DNA from: Manis javanica
Taxonomy: Eukaryota > Chordata > Mammalia > Pholidota > Manidae
Assembly: GCF_040802235.1 (NCBI RefSeq)
Contig: NC_133166.1
Span: 4,030,001 to 4,094,000 of the forward strand
Length of the DNA stretch: 64,000 nucleotides
Direction of reading: 5' to 3'
In this document: positions 11,390-24,240 of the stretch, one piece after another
Layout: every line of letters begins with the position of its first letter
Position numbering within the stretch: position 1 is the first letter of the stretch
Program-made: the position numbers and the translations under genes
Notes under the pieces: generated by a model
Told to the model about the DNA's origin: nothing
The model's input: only the letters and a program-made list of their open reading frames with translations
The model's database searches: none

Positions 11390-12700
11390 CAACAAATTAT
11401 AAAGCTAAAGAATTAAAACAGTATGATCTTGTTGCTGGAATAAATTTTTTGTTCAAATAAAATTAAAAAGTTAAAAAACATCAATGAAATTGATTTGGCA
11501 TATAAAATTTGACATTTCAAATCAGTAGGAAAAGGATAGACTATTCAGCAAATAGTATTAGGTTAATTGGGTGTTTTTAAAGGTGGATTCCTATATCACA
11601 GTATATATAAAAATAAATTTTAAATGAATAAAAAATTTAAACAATAAAAGCAAATCACTAGGTGTGTTAAAGGAACTGATTTTATTCTGAGTGGGAAAAA
11701 CTTCACTAACATAAAATCTAAAAGTCATAAAACAGACTGGACTACATAAAATTTAAAACTTCTCTAAAGAGAAAGACACAGTAAAGACACAGTAAAGAAG
11801 AGTAAAATAAAAATTAGTAAGTGGATTATAATATTTATAATATGTATTAAAAAGATTAATATCCATACTATAAAAAAGTTTTATATGCCAAAAAGAAAAT
11901 GACAGTCAACAGAAAGACAGGCAAGGCTATGAACCAACAGTTCACAGATAAACATGAACAAGAAACATATGAAAATATGTTCAATTTCAATACTCAGAGT
12001 ATACAGATTAAAACAACGTTGACTTGTTTTTTATTCATCACGTTGTCAAAAGTTTTTAAAAAATTGATTAAAAGCAAGAGATGGTGATTTTTTTGAAGAA
12101 AAGGGTATTCTCACACTTTGGTAGAAGAATTGATACAGTTTTTTAAATTAGCAAGTTGGCATTTTCTCTAATATAAAATTCATATGTCCTTTGACCTAAC
12201 AATTTCATTTCTGAGTGTCTATCCTACAGAATATAATTGCAAGACAAGTGCACAAAGATATATATAATGCAGCATTCCTTCTAGTAGAAAAGAGAAACAC
12301 TTAAATGCTCCTTAATAAATAGTAAGGAATAGTTAGATTGTAAATCCTATGTTGCCATTAAAATAAATAAGGTGGTTCTGTAAAAAGTGACATAGAAAGT
12401 CATGACAGTAATGTGATTTGTAAAAAGCCAGGTGCATAGCAATTTATAAATAAGATCTAATTTGTGTGAAAGACAGGCACACACACACACACACACATTC
12501 TAAGCACATAAGAGGAAGGGCTAGAAGGAATAGCACATTTTTAGAGATACTTCTAGAGAAAGAAGAAAGATCTTAAGCTTGAGAATAAGATGAAGCTTTG
12601 AGGAAAATATTCATCCAACATCATATACTTTATATATTTTCTATATTTTTTACAATACATAGTCATTAATTTTTAAGTTCTTTAAACAATAAAAAACGTT
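11390..12700 (+). mobile_element. Old L1 (L1M-type) ORF2/3'UTR remnant
   Basis: A-rich sequence with decayed L1 order: 'ggaaaaggatagactattca' (ORF2 region), 'ttcacagataaacatgaaca', 'ccatatgt'-like and 'tttgacctaacaatttcatt', then the 3' region. A CA repeat sits at about 12478-12498. There are many stops and indels. Confidence 0.7.
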
Positions 12701-12709
12701 TTCTCAATT

Positions 12710-13210
12710 TGTGCTTCTTAAATTGGAAGATTGTCTTCCTTTCATATGTTTGTCAGCCATTTGTATTTCTTTCCTCCTGAACATCCTATTTGTGTACTTC
12801 ACCCATTTTTACTCAGTCTCTTTTTTTCTTATTGAATGTACTATTGAAATTTTAAGAAAAGTATGTCTTGCTGTTACATAGATCTTGCAAGTGATTTTTT
12901 TCTATTTTTCATTTGCGTTTTGATTTCATTTATGCTTTTCATTATACATTTTCATCTACATGATTCATTAATATCATATGCAATGATGTGTATCAGTTGT
13001 TTTCTGTACAGGTTTTGAGTTTGGTGTTTTGCTTAAAAAGGTCTTTCTTTCTTCAAGATTATCAGATAATCTACCCATTTAAAAATCATTTTTATTGTTT
13101 AATATTAATACATGTTTTTATTTTCTGGAACTTATTTAGAGTTCGGGATCCAGCTTTATTTTCCTTTCCAAATGGCAGTCAGTTCTCCCTACCCCACTAG
13201 GTTGAAATGC
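12710..13210 (-). mobile_element. Old L1/HAL1 fragment, antisense
   Basis: T-rich sequence containing 'tacttcacccatttttactc' and 'gatccagctttattttcctt', phrases typical of antisense L1 ORF2. It is heavily diverged. Confidence 0.6.
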
Positions 13211-13357
13211 GACTTTGCTGTGTTTGTTGAATCTATTTGTGGATTCTTTATGCTTCTCCATTGATCTCTCTACTGTTGTATCAGTATTTTAGCACTATCA
13301 TAGAGAGAATCATTTTACCTGAGGTATGGTTTGCTATATAGTTTATGATATAGTAAT

Positions 13358-14870
13358 CTAGAAGGTGTGGTATTGTCAGAAGGATAGGCACATGGATCAA
13401 TGTAATAGAGTGGAAAAACCCAGAGATGTAATCATACAAAACCACCCAATTGATTTTTGAAAGGTTCAAAGCCAATTCAGTGAAGGAGAGATAGCCTATT
13501 AAACAATCTGTGCTAGAGAAACTAGACATACACAGGCAAAAAAAAAAAAAAAGTTAATCTCAACTAAAACCTGATGCCTTATATAAAAATTATAATTATC
13601 TAACATGGATTATGGAATTAAATGCAAAACTATAAAGCTTTTAGAAAAAAGAGGAGAAAATCTTTGAGAATTAAAACTAGACAAAATGTTCTTTACACTA
13701 AAAGAATGATTCATAAAAAGAAATATTGATAAATTGGACTCCATCCAAATAAAAACCTTTTGCTCTGTGGAAGATCCTATTTAGAGAATGAAGTAAAAAT
13801 TTACAGAGTGGGAGAAAATATTTGTAAAATACATATCTGAAAAAGGACATGTATTTAGAATATGTAAAAAACTCACAAAACAGTAAAAAACAATCCAATT
13901 AGAAAATGGTCAAAAGACATTAATAAACATTTCACTGAAGAGCATATACAGATGGCAAATAAGCACATGACAAGATATTCAACCACTAGCCATTAGAGAA
14001 ATGCAAATTAAAATCACAATGAGATATCACTATCTACCTATCAGAATAGCTAAAATAAAAAATATTGATAACACAAATGCTGATAAGGATGCAGAGAAAC
14101 TCCATTACTTATGTATTGTTGGTGGTGATGCAAAAGGTTATGGCCTCTCTGAAAAATAGTCTGACAGTTCATTTTAAAACTAGAAATGGACTTACCATAA
14201 GACCCAGACACTACACTGTCAGGCATTTATTCCAGAGAAATGGCAATTTGTGTTCATGCAGAATCTTGCACAGAAATGCTCATAGCAGATTTGTAATAGC
14301 TTCAACTGGAAATTACCCAGATGTTCTCCAATAGGTAAATGAGTAAATGATTAAACACACTGTGGTACATCCATACTGTGGAATACTACTCAGCAATAAA
14401 AACTCAACTATTTATATGTACAACAACCTGGATGGATTTTAAGGAACTTATGCTGAACAGAAAAGTTAATCTCATGTATGTGAATACTGAATGATTCCAG
14501 TTATAAAACACTTCTGAAATAAAGTTATATAAATAGACAACAGATTAATGCTTTCAAAGGGTTAGGGATGGGAGACAGTGGATACAGAAGGGCAGTGTTA
14601 GAGAACCTTGTGGTGATGATATAGTTTGCATCCTGACTGTGGTGGTATGACCTTAACATGGTAGAGATTGGATTGCATACAATTATGCACACACAGGTTC
14701 ATGTATAACTGATAAAATATGAATAAGGTCTATGGAGTGTACCATGGTAAATGAACTAGTTTTGATATCATATTATTGTTATGCAACATGTCAACAATGG
14801 GGGAGGTTGCATGAAGCAGACACACACTTGTGAATCTATAAATATTTTGTAATTAAAGTTTTTTAAAAAG
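13358..14870 (+). mobile_element. L1 (L1M-type) ORF2 tail and 3'UTR
   Basis: The ORF2 landmarks are in order: 'taggcacatggatcaatgta', 'catttcactgaagagcatat', 'agagaaatgcaaattaaaat', 'cacaatgagatatcactatc', 'gtggtacatccatactgtgg', 'aatactactcagcaataaaa'. It ends near 14870 with 'tttgtaattaaagtttttta'. Frames are broken throughout. Confidence 0.9.
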
Positions 14871-14875
14871 ACATG

Positions 14876-15555
14876 AATCTGCTATTCTTTAGCAGTCAGA
14901 ATGTTTGCATTATTCTTTGTTTAAAAAATCCACATGCCTAGAGCAACCACAGATTAAATGAGACAAGTCTGCCTAACATCAGTTCATAAATTAAAGTTTG
15001 AGTAGCTCTTATTCACAAAGTATAAATAAAACAGGGGAACTTAGTGCTCACAAGCACCATGTTATTCTTCACCCTGACTGTCCTAACCAAATGATGGCAT
15101 CCATAAACCAGTAAACCTGACATTTCTGGAGCACTGTGGGCTCAGGATCTCTGCAAAAGCCACCCAGCTTCAATTACTCTGAAATAGAATTTTAAGGACA
15201 ATAATATGGACACTGAGCCACTCAACTGCCCGCTACATAATAGATGGTTAAGAAGAGTACTCACAAGAAATGAGAAAATAGGGTCTTAGTTCATATTGCC
15301 TAAGAGACAAGAGAAATAATGCACAGTTATGCTTTTTAAGTGTTGGAAATATATTTAGGGGACCATAAAATTAAAAATTGACAGTGGAATAATTATTTCA
15401 GAATATTAATATTCGGTCTGCTTTAAGTTTTATTGAACACTTGTGTTGGGCACCTATAGGGTGACTGACTGACTGAAGCTCTGGGTTTGCCAGGGAGCCT
15501 GTGGCTTTTGAACTTATGACAATAGTACCACCAGTATGACTCTTATACTATCACT
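14876..15555. other. Unassigned sequence
   Basis: Nothing recognised. Confidence 0.4.
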
Positions 15556-15559
15556 ACTA

Positions 15560-15790
15560 CTACTGTTAACTGCTGTTCATTCTGCACGATGTGTTAGGCC
15601 TTGTGCTGAGCACTCTACAAATACCTCATTTCATCTTCACAAGAACTTTGTGCGATGGCATTTGTTATCCAGATTTTAAAGATGAAGGAACTGAGATGAG
15701 AGATGTCAAGATACCTCTCAAGGTCAGCCACCTAGAAAATGTCAGAATTCACCTCTGAGCTCAAGTCGTCTGATTTCAAACTTCATCCTC
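15560..15790 (-). mobile_element. MIR, antisense
   Basis: Antisense MIR: 'gtgctgagcactctacaaat', 'aaagatgaaggaactgagat', 'aaggtcagccacctagaaaa', 'tgatttcaaacttcatcctc'. Confidence 0.8.
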
Positions 15791-17375
15791 TAACTACAAA
15801 TCCATACATCGTCTCTAAGGCTTGTTTTCAGTCCTCCTTTCTGGCTGCTTTTTTCTCAGGGTCTCAGTTGCTTTCCACCAGACCTCTGGACATTTCCTTG
15901 ACTGCAGGTTTCGTCTGCTCTGCCTACTTCTCACAGCAGATTCCACGTGGAGGATGGAACAGAGCTTAAGAGCCGGTGAGGGCTATCTTCCCCAAGAGCT
16001 TTGTGTGAAAAGTTAGATGATGGGAGCAGATAATGAGAGAGGAGTGTGTATTTGTGTGTGTGAGAGACAGAAAGAGAATTTTTTTTCATTGATTGATTTA
16101 TAAGGGTAAAACTTATCAGTAAAGTAATTGAGTCTCTTTCTCAGGCCTTTCAGATTTCTCTATTCCTTCACACCCCATTGGTAGCTTAACCTAGGCTGGC
16201 TTCTGTGTAAACAAGATGACCACCATGTTCCAGCTCTCTGGGACTGGGCTGACCTGAGCTGTTCTCACTCAAGGTCTCTCATACATCAGATAGAGGCTGG
16301 GTCCCGGGGTCACCTGAAGTCTTCCTTCCTGGAGCCTGAATCTGAAAAGCAGGAAAACCTGGGCCTGGCTGGACTTCTCTCCATGTAGCCCCCCACCCAG
16401 CTAGCTTTGTCACAGCATGGTGGTCGCAGAGTAGCTGCCTGCCATGCACTGGGGCTGGCGTGTACCAGCTTGTAAGAGCTGCATATCTCTTTCCAACCCA
16501 CACCCAGGGCTCTCGCTCAGGTAGGTTGAAATCAGCCATAGTAGGGAGGAGTATTTTTACCATGGAAAGTGGCAAACGCTACAAATCAGGAAGCCTCCCT
16601 CTGCCCCCCGAAGAGCCATTTTACCAGCTCATGACTTTACACGGTGACTGGCCTCCCCCAAAGTGAGTGGGCCAAGAAACCCAGGGGGAAGCTGCAAAGC
16701 TGCTGAGAAGCTAGCCAAACATATCCCTGAATGGCACTGTCTTCCAGTGTATTGATCAAAGAAGTCCCTAAGGCGAGCCCTGGTTTAGGAGAAAGAGAAT
16801 GATCATTCACGTCTCAGGGAAGAGTTGCAAAGAAATTGTATGGCATAGGACCTGGCACGCAGTAGGGATTCAATTACTGCTTGATGAATGAATGAGTGAG
16901 TAAAGTCACTTAAACACTCATCTGTGTGCCCTTAAATCACTCTAACAGTATAAAGCCTTCTGGGAAGTTTTAATTCAGCGTCAGAAAGGCCAGGGATTTT
17001 TAGGTCCCCGAAGAACCTGAATCTAAAACTGCTTGGTATAAATCTATTTACACTTGCCGGCAGGTTTTCACAGACCAGTTTACTCAAGCCCTCCCTGCCA
17101 TGTACTCAAATAGTACTGTGCACCTGACAATTGCGGAATGCTTGTTTTACAGTTGTTGTTTTATTTTTGCTATTCAGGTTTGCCCTAAGTAAACTACACA
17201 TTCCTTGAGAGAGTTCTTATGTATTTCTTTGCCATTCCTCCTTCCTATCAGGCCAAAACCAGATAATCATACACACACACACATGAATACTTATAAGATA
17301 CATGTTAGTTAAGATTATAAACTTTGAAAGGGACGCAGGAATCTGTAACTGTTGTTTCAGATCCTTCCATAAAAG
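15791..17375. other. Mostly unassigned sequence
   Basis: An L2/MIR tail is seen at about 16845-16910 ('cctggcacgcagtagggatt'). No gene was recognised. Confidence 0.4.
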
Positions 17376-17379
17376 TTCT

Positions 17380-17560
17380 CATTTAGCTCTTATATTCACC
17401 CAGTGCAATAAGCATTATTATCATTTACATCTCACAGTTGAGGAAAACGAATCTCAAGAAGGTTTTCCGATTTGGTCAAGGCCACAGTAGGCAGTGGAGG
17501 AGCTGGGATTTTGACGCGGACCTGCGCTGTCCCAAGGCGTGAGCTTTATACAGCCACCAG
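17380..17560 (-). mobile_element. MIR, antisense
   Basis: Antisense MIR: 'cattattatcatttacatct', 'gttgaggaaaacgaatctca', then 'tcaaggccacagtaggcagt'. Confidence 0.8.
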
Positions 17561-17744
17561 GCTGTCTTCCGACTGAAATATCATCCCCCACCTTCCCCTG
17601 TTCTCTCTGCCTTCTCCTTGTAGTATCCACAGAAGTCATAAAAATGCTAATGCTTCTAAAGCCCAGAGAGGGTAATAAGTGTTTCAAGTTCTGCTCTGAT
17701 TTTAAAAATGTCCTTTAAAAGCTTAGGAAGACAAGAAACTGGAA

Positions 17745-18135
17745 GTGTCTTACACTAATGAGGAGGGGAGTGCACCTGGTAGCAGGGAGGTCAGCTAAGA
17801 GGCTGTTGCAGTAATTCAGGCAGAGAGTTTTGGTGGGTTGGACCCAGGTCGTGGTGTGAGATGAAGAGACGTGGAAAATTTTCAAGGATATTCAGAAAAC
17901 CAAATCACATGATTAGTGATTGGATCATGCAGGTGCTGATCAATCATTGTGGAATTATCCCTCCAGCTGCACCGGGCAGGTAAGACTGGAGAGAGAAAGC
18001 CTGCATGGGTGGTTTCTATCTTCCTCCAAGAAGATGATAAAAGGCTTAAACATGGAAAATAGCCATGGAAGTGGGAAAATGGGTGAACTGGAGAGACAGT
18101 AATGGATTTGAGGCAGAATATGCTGGATGTGCTGT
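17745..18135 (-). mobile_element. L2 internal fragment, antisense (probable)
   Basis: Contains 'aggctgttgcagtaattcag', 'ggttggacccaggtcgtggt' and related phrases commonly found in antisense L2. It is diverged. Confidence 0.5.
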
Positions 18136-20760
18136 CAAATTAGATGTGGAGATGTGAGGAAAAAGGAGGAGTCACGGATGAAGCCCAGAAATCTTTCATG
18201 GCCAACCTGGCACTTTTTCATGAGCTAGAGGACACAGAATGGGGAACAGGTTTCAGGTAAGGATGAATTCTGGACTAGCTAAGTTTGAGGTGAACGTGTA
18301 AGCAGACACTGGCAGCCAGTGTGTAACTGCATTTAACACAAAACCAGCATCTCCTATATAAATGAGGTTCTTTGCTCTGTTCAGAGGTCACAGGTGAATG
18401 CACAGGATGCTGCTAGTTGGCAGGATGCTGCGTCGAGTAATAAAGGGCTCGGCAATCTCAGGGTTTTCACTTCACAGTGCCTCAACTTGCTCTCCAAAAG
18501 CCACTTATCACCCCATAGGCACCTCTGAAACACCCAGATGTCTTTTTTGAGATTTCCAAAGCTAATGAGAGCTGTATGAGTCAGTCAGCGACAGTGATGC
18601 ATGTAACTCATAGGAAGTGTGGCAGGGAGATTTCAGCGGTCCCTAGGACCATGGGACTGCCTGCACACACACACGCGCCAAAACCCAGGCTCATTTCCTT
18701 AGAACTTGTGTGGACAGGTAGTAAGACATGTTTGCACACTTCTGCCCCACAGAGTAGCACAGCCATTGTTTACAAAAGGTCCCTGCATGTCAGGACAGGG
18801 AGCCAGGCCCCTTTGTCTCCTGCCACACTCTTGAGGAAGAAGGGAAGCATTCAAGCCAGCAAACAAGCAAATGAAGGCTCTCCAGAGAGCTGCTGCTTTT
18901 CTGCACATCAGTTTTTATCACAAGATCCTAGAAGAGTTCTACCCCAAATGCTAAGCCAATCGTTCGGAAGGCAAAGCGGGTAGGACAGCCCCAGCCCAGA
19001 GGAGACCACAGGTAGCTGCTTCACCAATGTGCTCACTATGCAACTATTAGGATAGGCACCAGAAGCAAGTCCGGATTTGATGTCCGTGCCCACCTGGAGC
19101 ACCCTCACTGCAGCCCCGAGGTTGGGGGGCTCGCTCACCCAGCCCAGGGCCTGCCAGCCCAGCAGGTGGACACCAGCTGCCTGGGAACCAGCCAACCCCT
19201 TCCCCCAATCGAGTGTCCCTTGACCTGACTCCAACTGTACCCAGAGGTGACCTCTAAGCCCCCTCAGAGCAAGCTTTCCTGAATGGAAACCTACTAAATA
19301 AGAGCTTCCTTACCTGAGAGAAGGTCCGGGTGATCAACAGTGGGAAAAACACCAAGTTCTAGCAGAAGTGACAGAGACTTACAGGGCAGATCTGTTGGTT
19401 TTAAAAGCAGAAAGGTGACTTCATCTCTGGTGCCGTGGAGTTTAAAAGAGCAATGCGTGCTCCCTGGCTGAGCCAACTGTGCCTCCCCAGCGATGACTCC
19501 ATCCAAATCAGGCAGCCGCTGCCCAGACATGCACAGCCTTCAGAAGGTGAATCGCTGGAATCTGACCAGCCCTGTTGTTTGCAAAGAGCTTCAGAAAGTC
19601 CTGACCACCAATTGCCTGGACTGGCACTGGGGGTTGGGAAACACATACTTACTTGCCTGAGTCATTTCATTATCGCTCAGGAATTCACCTGTCTGAAAAA
19701 TAACATTTTAGAGAAAGAAAACAGATATTTAAACTTCTGAGAGGTAAAAATTCTTGGGGAAGGAGGGAAGAGAGAAGCAGCAAAGATATTTCAGTCAGGA
19801 GGAGGGGCAGTAAGAAGCTGGTGAGTTTGTAAGCATACAAAGGTGGCAAAGAGGTGACCGTCTGGGCAAAAGTATTCAGGAGAGCAAAGGGTTTGAGCCG
19901 CCGGAGAGAATGAAAGTGTGACAGCCCTTCTAATGAAGGCAACCGAGTTTTTTTATTTTCATTGAATATGGTACCACCCAAGCAATTTGGCATCATTTGT
20001 AACAATATATCAGCTCAAAACATGCCCACATTCCACCAAGATTTTGGAAAAGAGACATTTAAGTTAAGGAATTTTCTCTTTTGTATGTTAAAGATGAGGT
20101 TGGAGCAATCAAATCTGTAACCTGGGATTCAAGGTCATGTCAAGCTACTCAGTAAGCCAGGCACCTCTCCTTGATGCCACATACTTGGTCTAAACTCTGG
20201 GCAAGACTTAGGGCTGTGGCGCCAGGGCCAGGAATGGTAATGTGTGTGACCTCCACTGGAAGTGGGGCAGAGGGTCGAGCTCAGCAGCCTGCTGACCTTT
20301 CTCTCACACCTCTACTTCAGGAGAGTGTGAGGTAACTTTGGGTCACTAGGCATGGGCCTAGTTTCTTGCTAAAGTATTTTGAGGCTCTGAAGAACTTCTT
20401 GTGTCCAGAGAGGGTAAAACAAGAAAAAAAATCTCTTTCTGCTTAGATAGAGGTATTCAGGCCCACCATTAGAAAGGGGTTTTTGAACTCAGAGATTTAA
20501 GAAATGTCAACATGGCTTATGAAAGGAATGTGAGTCTTCAATGTTAGGACCAGAAAAAAGAGTTGTGAGCCATTTTTATTTGGTTTACCACACAATCCTC
20601 CAAATATATACTATCTCTTACAGATAGTAGCACACAGTAGGCATTCAGTAGATAGAGAGTAAATGGTATCAAACGGCCCCTTCCTATCCCAGATTAGCTC
20701 TTATGTTTAGGTGTATGGTTCACAAGAAATTGAATTTGTAGATAGCATGATTTAGGACAA
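18136..20760. other. Unassigned, mostly non-repetitive sequence
   Basis: No gene or clear repeat, apart from a short (CA)n near 18664 and a MIR-like scrap near 20625. ORFs here (18576-18983, 18908-19234, 19435-19740, 19685-20005) show no family resemblance and overlap on both strands. Confidence 0.45.
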
Positions 20761-20764
20761 AATT

Positions 20765-22000
20765 AGTTTGCTTGCATATATGTAGTTATTTCAACACCAA
20801 TTGTTGAAAAGACTTGCCTTTCCCAATTGGGCTGTTCTGACACCTTTGCCAAAAAAAATAAAGCAAATGTATAAGTGTGGGTCTATTTTTGGACTCTATT
20901 CTATGCTGTCAGGCCATCTGTTGATCCTTGTCACTACCACACTGTCTTGACTACTGTAGCTTTAGTCTTGAGGTCATGTAAGCACAAGTCTACAACTCTG
21001 ACTTTTTTTCTCAAGACTTTAAATTCTAACTTCTTTGCTTTTCTATAGGTATTTAGAATCAGTTTGTCAAATTTGGCTAAAATGCATAGTAGGATTATAA
21101 CTACGATTGTGATGAATCCCTAGATCAATTTGGTAATTGCGACCTTAACAACACTGGAGTCTTTCAATCCATTAACTTGGGATAGCTCTTCATTTATTTA
21201 TACCTTCAATTTCTCTCAGAATTATTTTGTTGATTTTCTCTTTGTCATTGATTTTCAGCAGTTTGACTATGATATGCCTAAATTTTATTTTTGTTTTGTT
21301 TGTTTTGATATTAATTTATCTTGTATGTATCAAAGTTTTTAGAGTCTGTAGATATTTCTTTTACCAAATTTATGAACTTTTCACCCATTACTTATTGAAA
21401 TACTTTTTTGTGTCCTTTCTCTTTCTCCTCTCTTTCTGGGACCTCAATTATATATATCTTAGACCTTTCGATATTGTTGCAAAGATCTGTGAATCTCTGT
21501 ACATCCATTAAATCTCTGTGCCTCAGTTTGGATAATTTCTGTTGATCTAGCTCCTAGCTCACTAACTTTTTCTTCTTTCATCTTCCTTGTACTCTTAAGC
21601 ACACTCACTGGATTCTTATTTTAGGTTTTTTTTTTTTCAGTTCTTACATTTTCACTGGATTCTAGTTTATAGTTTCTATTTATCTGCTAGCATTTTCTTT
21701 ATTTTCATTCCTTCTGAACATATTTTCTTTTATCTACTAGAGCATAGTTATAATAACTTCTTTAAAATTCTCATCTGCTGATTCCATCATCTAAGCCATC
21801 TCAGATCTCCACTGATCATCTTTTCTCTTTAAAATGAGTCATATTCCTGTTTTTATGTATGTTCAATAATTTTGGAGGGTGTCTGGTCATTATGAATGAT
21901 ATATTGTAGAAAACCTGGGTTCTGTTATGTTTTTCTCATGTGTGTCAACTGTTTTTTATTCAGGTCTTTAAAGTGGCTGAATTCAAATTGCAAAAGCTTA
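20765..22000 (-). mobile_element. Old L1 fragments, antisense
   Basis: Antisense ORF2/3' phrases: 'atttcaacaccaattgttga', 'ggactctattctatgctgtc', 'ccacactgtcttgactactg', 'tcagtttgtcaaatttggct', and further on 'tttggagggtgtctggtcat'. Confidence 0.8.
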
Positions 22001-22635
22001 TCTCCCCTGTAGGAGCTGGAATTTCAGTTCAGCTCTTTCAGCTGTAACCTGGTTCCTTCAAGTCCACCACTAGCACCAGAGATCTGGACACAGTTTATCC
22101 ATAGAGCTGAGGCTTTCCTACCTGCCCTGCATAAAACAGACAGGGCCCTGTTCTTAGGTTAAAAGCTGTAAGTCAAGAAACTCACCCCATGCCCTTCTCT
22201 TCTTCCAGTGGTTCAGTCTCCTCTGGTTTTTTCTGCTTTTGTTCTCTCTCTAGTACCTTCAACTAGCTATTCTTATATTTTTCCCAGAGTTTATGACTGT
22301 GATCTATAAGAGGTGTGCTCCAATAGGAGCTAGTTGGCTCTAGCAGAGGGTCTCAATTGCCTTTGGGTCACCTAGTCTACCTTCAACGAGATAATTCATC
22401 ATTGTCTCCTGGGATACTACATATGTTTCATTCCAAACACCACCTTGGATTGATTGGTACTGTTGAAAAGCATACTGAGCTTCAGAGAAAAGGTTAACAT
22501 AATCAAAAGCAATGTTTGCCTTGGACACAGGAGGGGGAGTATAAGTCAGATATTGGCAATTTCTGTTATGGTCATTGACAAAACAATGTGTAATACTCAG
22601 AAGTTTTTCCTTCTAAAACTGAAGTCATAATACTG
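22001..22635. other. Unassigned sequence
   Basis: Possibly a continuation of the antisense L1. No gene recognised. Confidence 0.35.
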
Positions 22636-22639
22636 TGTT

Positions 22640-22785
22640 TACTTGTTTGCCAGTTAATCTTCTCCATTAGCTCTAAGGTTCATGAGAGTGAGGTGTTGTG
22701 CTTGTGATATTCACTTTTATACGTCCAGTGTGTATCATGTGGAATACGCAATAAATATTTGGTGAATCAGTGAGGATAGTATCTG
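22640..22785 (+). mobile_element. L2 3' end
   Basis: L2 tail: 'agctctaaggttcatgagag', then 'cgcaataaatatttggtgaa'. Confidence 0.7.
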
Positions 22786-22859
22786 ATTAGGACTCCACCT
22801 GGTCCAAGTTACCATCAGTGATCCATCTCTGAAAAAGTAGATAATTTAGGAATATCCAA

Positions 22860-23035
22860 TTCATTTTAATTTATTTTTAGTTTTACTTTTTAAAATGATA
22901 TAGACAATATGAAGAAACAAATAGAGAATGCAGATTAGCAAAAGTAAAATAAATCAAATCACTTCATTTTTTTCCCTCCCAGACATAATCATTATAACGA
23001 TTTTTTCACATAGCTTTTTGTCATCCTTCAAATTT
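22860..23035 (-). mobile_element. Old L1 3'UTR fragment, antisense
   Basis: T/A-rich sequence with 'cctcccagacataatcatta', typical of antisense old L1 3' ends. Confidence 0.5.
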
Positions 23036-23037
23036 TT

Positions 23038-23170
23038 ATTCTCAACTTTGGATGCATATTAGAATTATCTGAGCAGCTTTGAAAGTCTGTTCATGCCACA
23101 CCCTAAACCCATTAAATCACATTCTCAGGGATTGGGACCCAGGTTTAGTATTTTTTTTTTAATCCCAAGA
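23038..23170 (+). mobile_element. MER5-type hAT fragment
   Basis: 'ctcaactttggatgcatatt', 'agaattatctgagcagcttt', then 'attctcagggattgggaccc'. Confidence 0.75.
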
Positions 23171-24040
23171 TGATGCCAATTTGCAGTCAGGAGGACCTAA
23201 AGATGCCCCAGCCAGGACTCAATGTTTTTTTCTATCTCTACATGACATAGTCCTAGCATTCCAGGAGAGTTCAAAGGAGGCAGGATTTGAAGCATTTGGA
23301 CATGAAACAGTTAGAAATCAAAAGGACAGTAAACATACACAGTCACATGCTAAATTGCACAGAAGCTGCGAATTAAGTGTGCCTAGGCAGATGCCCGTCA
23401 TGCAGGCAGGAGCGGCTCCTCGTGCTTCCTATGGTGGAACCTTGCCAGTTACCTTGAGGGGGTCTCCCCCCTCTCTAAAGGTCCGGAGAAAGGGCACAGT
23501 TACTTGCTAGAATGAGAGACGAGGCTGGTTCTACTACTCCCTTCTTTGAAAACTTCTGCTTTGTAGAACCCGAAGTCCCCAGTTCCCAGCCTCTGCTGTT
23601 TTAATTCTGTCCTGACTTTCAGGATTTGAGAAGACCACCCTCAACCGGAGAATCTTCTGTGGAAATGCGCCATTGCTGACCAGGTGGCCTGCCTGTCTGG
23701 TGTGGAACCGAGGCGAGTTGGTATCCCCTGGTATCACATCACCACCACTGTATTTCTCCAGTTGCCCCAGAGGAACTGATCAGCAACAAAGCACAGTCTA
23801 GTTCTTGACCCAGGCCGCACAACAGAAGCCTCCAGGAGATTGTAAAATACCTATTCTCAGGCCCTGCACCATAACAATGAACACAGAACCTCTGGGTGAC
23901 AGTGCCCAAGAAATGGTATTTTCTTCAAGGCTCCCAGGAAATTAGAAGAGGTGAGAAGTATCAGTGAAGTAACTTGGTGGTCCATCCTCATGGCTTGTGG
24001 GTGGATTTGAAACCTCCCTTCTTGCTATTCTTGGAGGCAA
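23171..24040. other. Unassigned sequence with a MER5-like scrap
   Basis: A diverged MER5-like stretch lies at about 23815-23945. No gene recognised. Confidence 0.4.
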
Positions 24041-24044
24041 CATA

Positions 24045-24240
24045 GAGGAAAGTACCAGGCCTTGAGTTAAACCGACCAGGGTTTGAATCCCTGCTTTGCT
24101 ACCTGCATTGCATGACATTGGCTAAGTTACTGAACATCTCTGACATTCCATTTCGCTAGCAAGGAAGAGGCAAAATAATAGAACCTACTACTGAGACTCA
24201 GTGACACGCCATCTATAAAGCCACTAACTGGCACATAAAT
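24045..24240 (+). mobile_element. MIR
   Basis: MIR sense: 'taaaccgaccagggtttgaa', 'tccctgctttgctacctgca', 'ttggctaagttactgaacat'. Confidence 0.85.

Noticed and set aside
12478..12498. CRISPR-like or other ordered repeat
   Set aside because: It is a simple CA microsatellite. No array of spaced repeats exists anywhere in the window.
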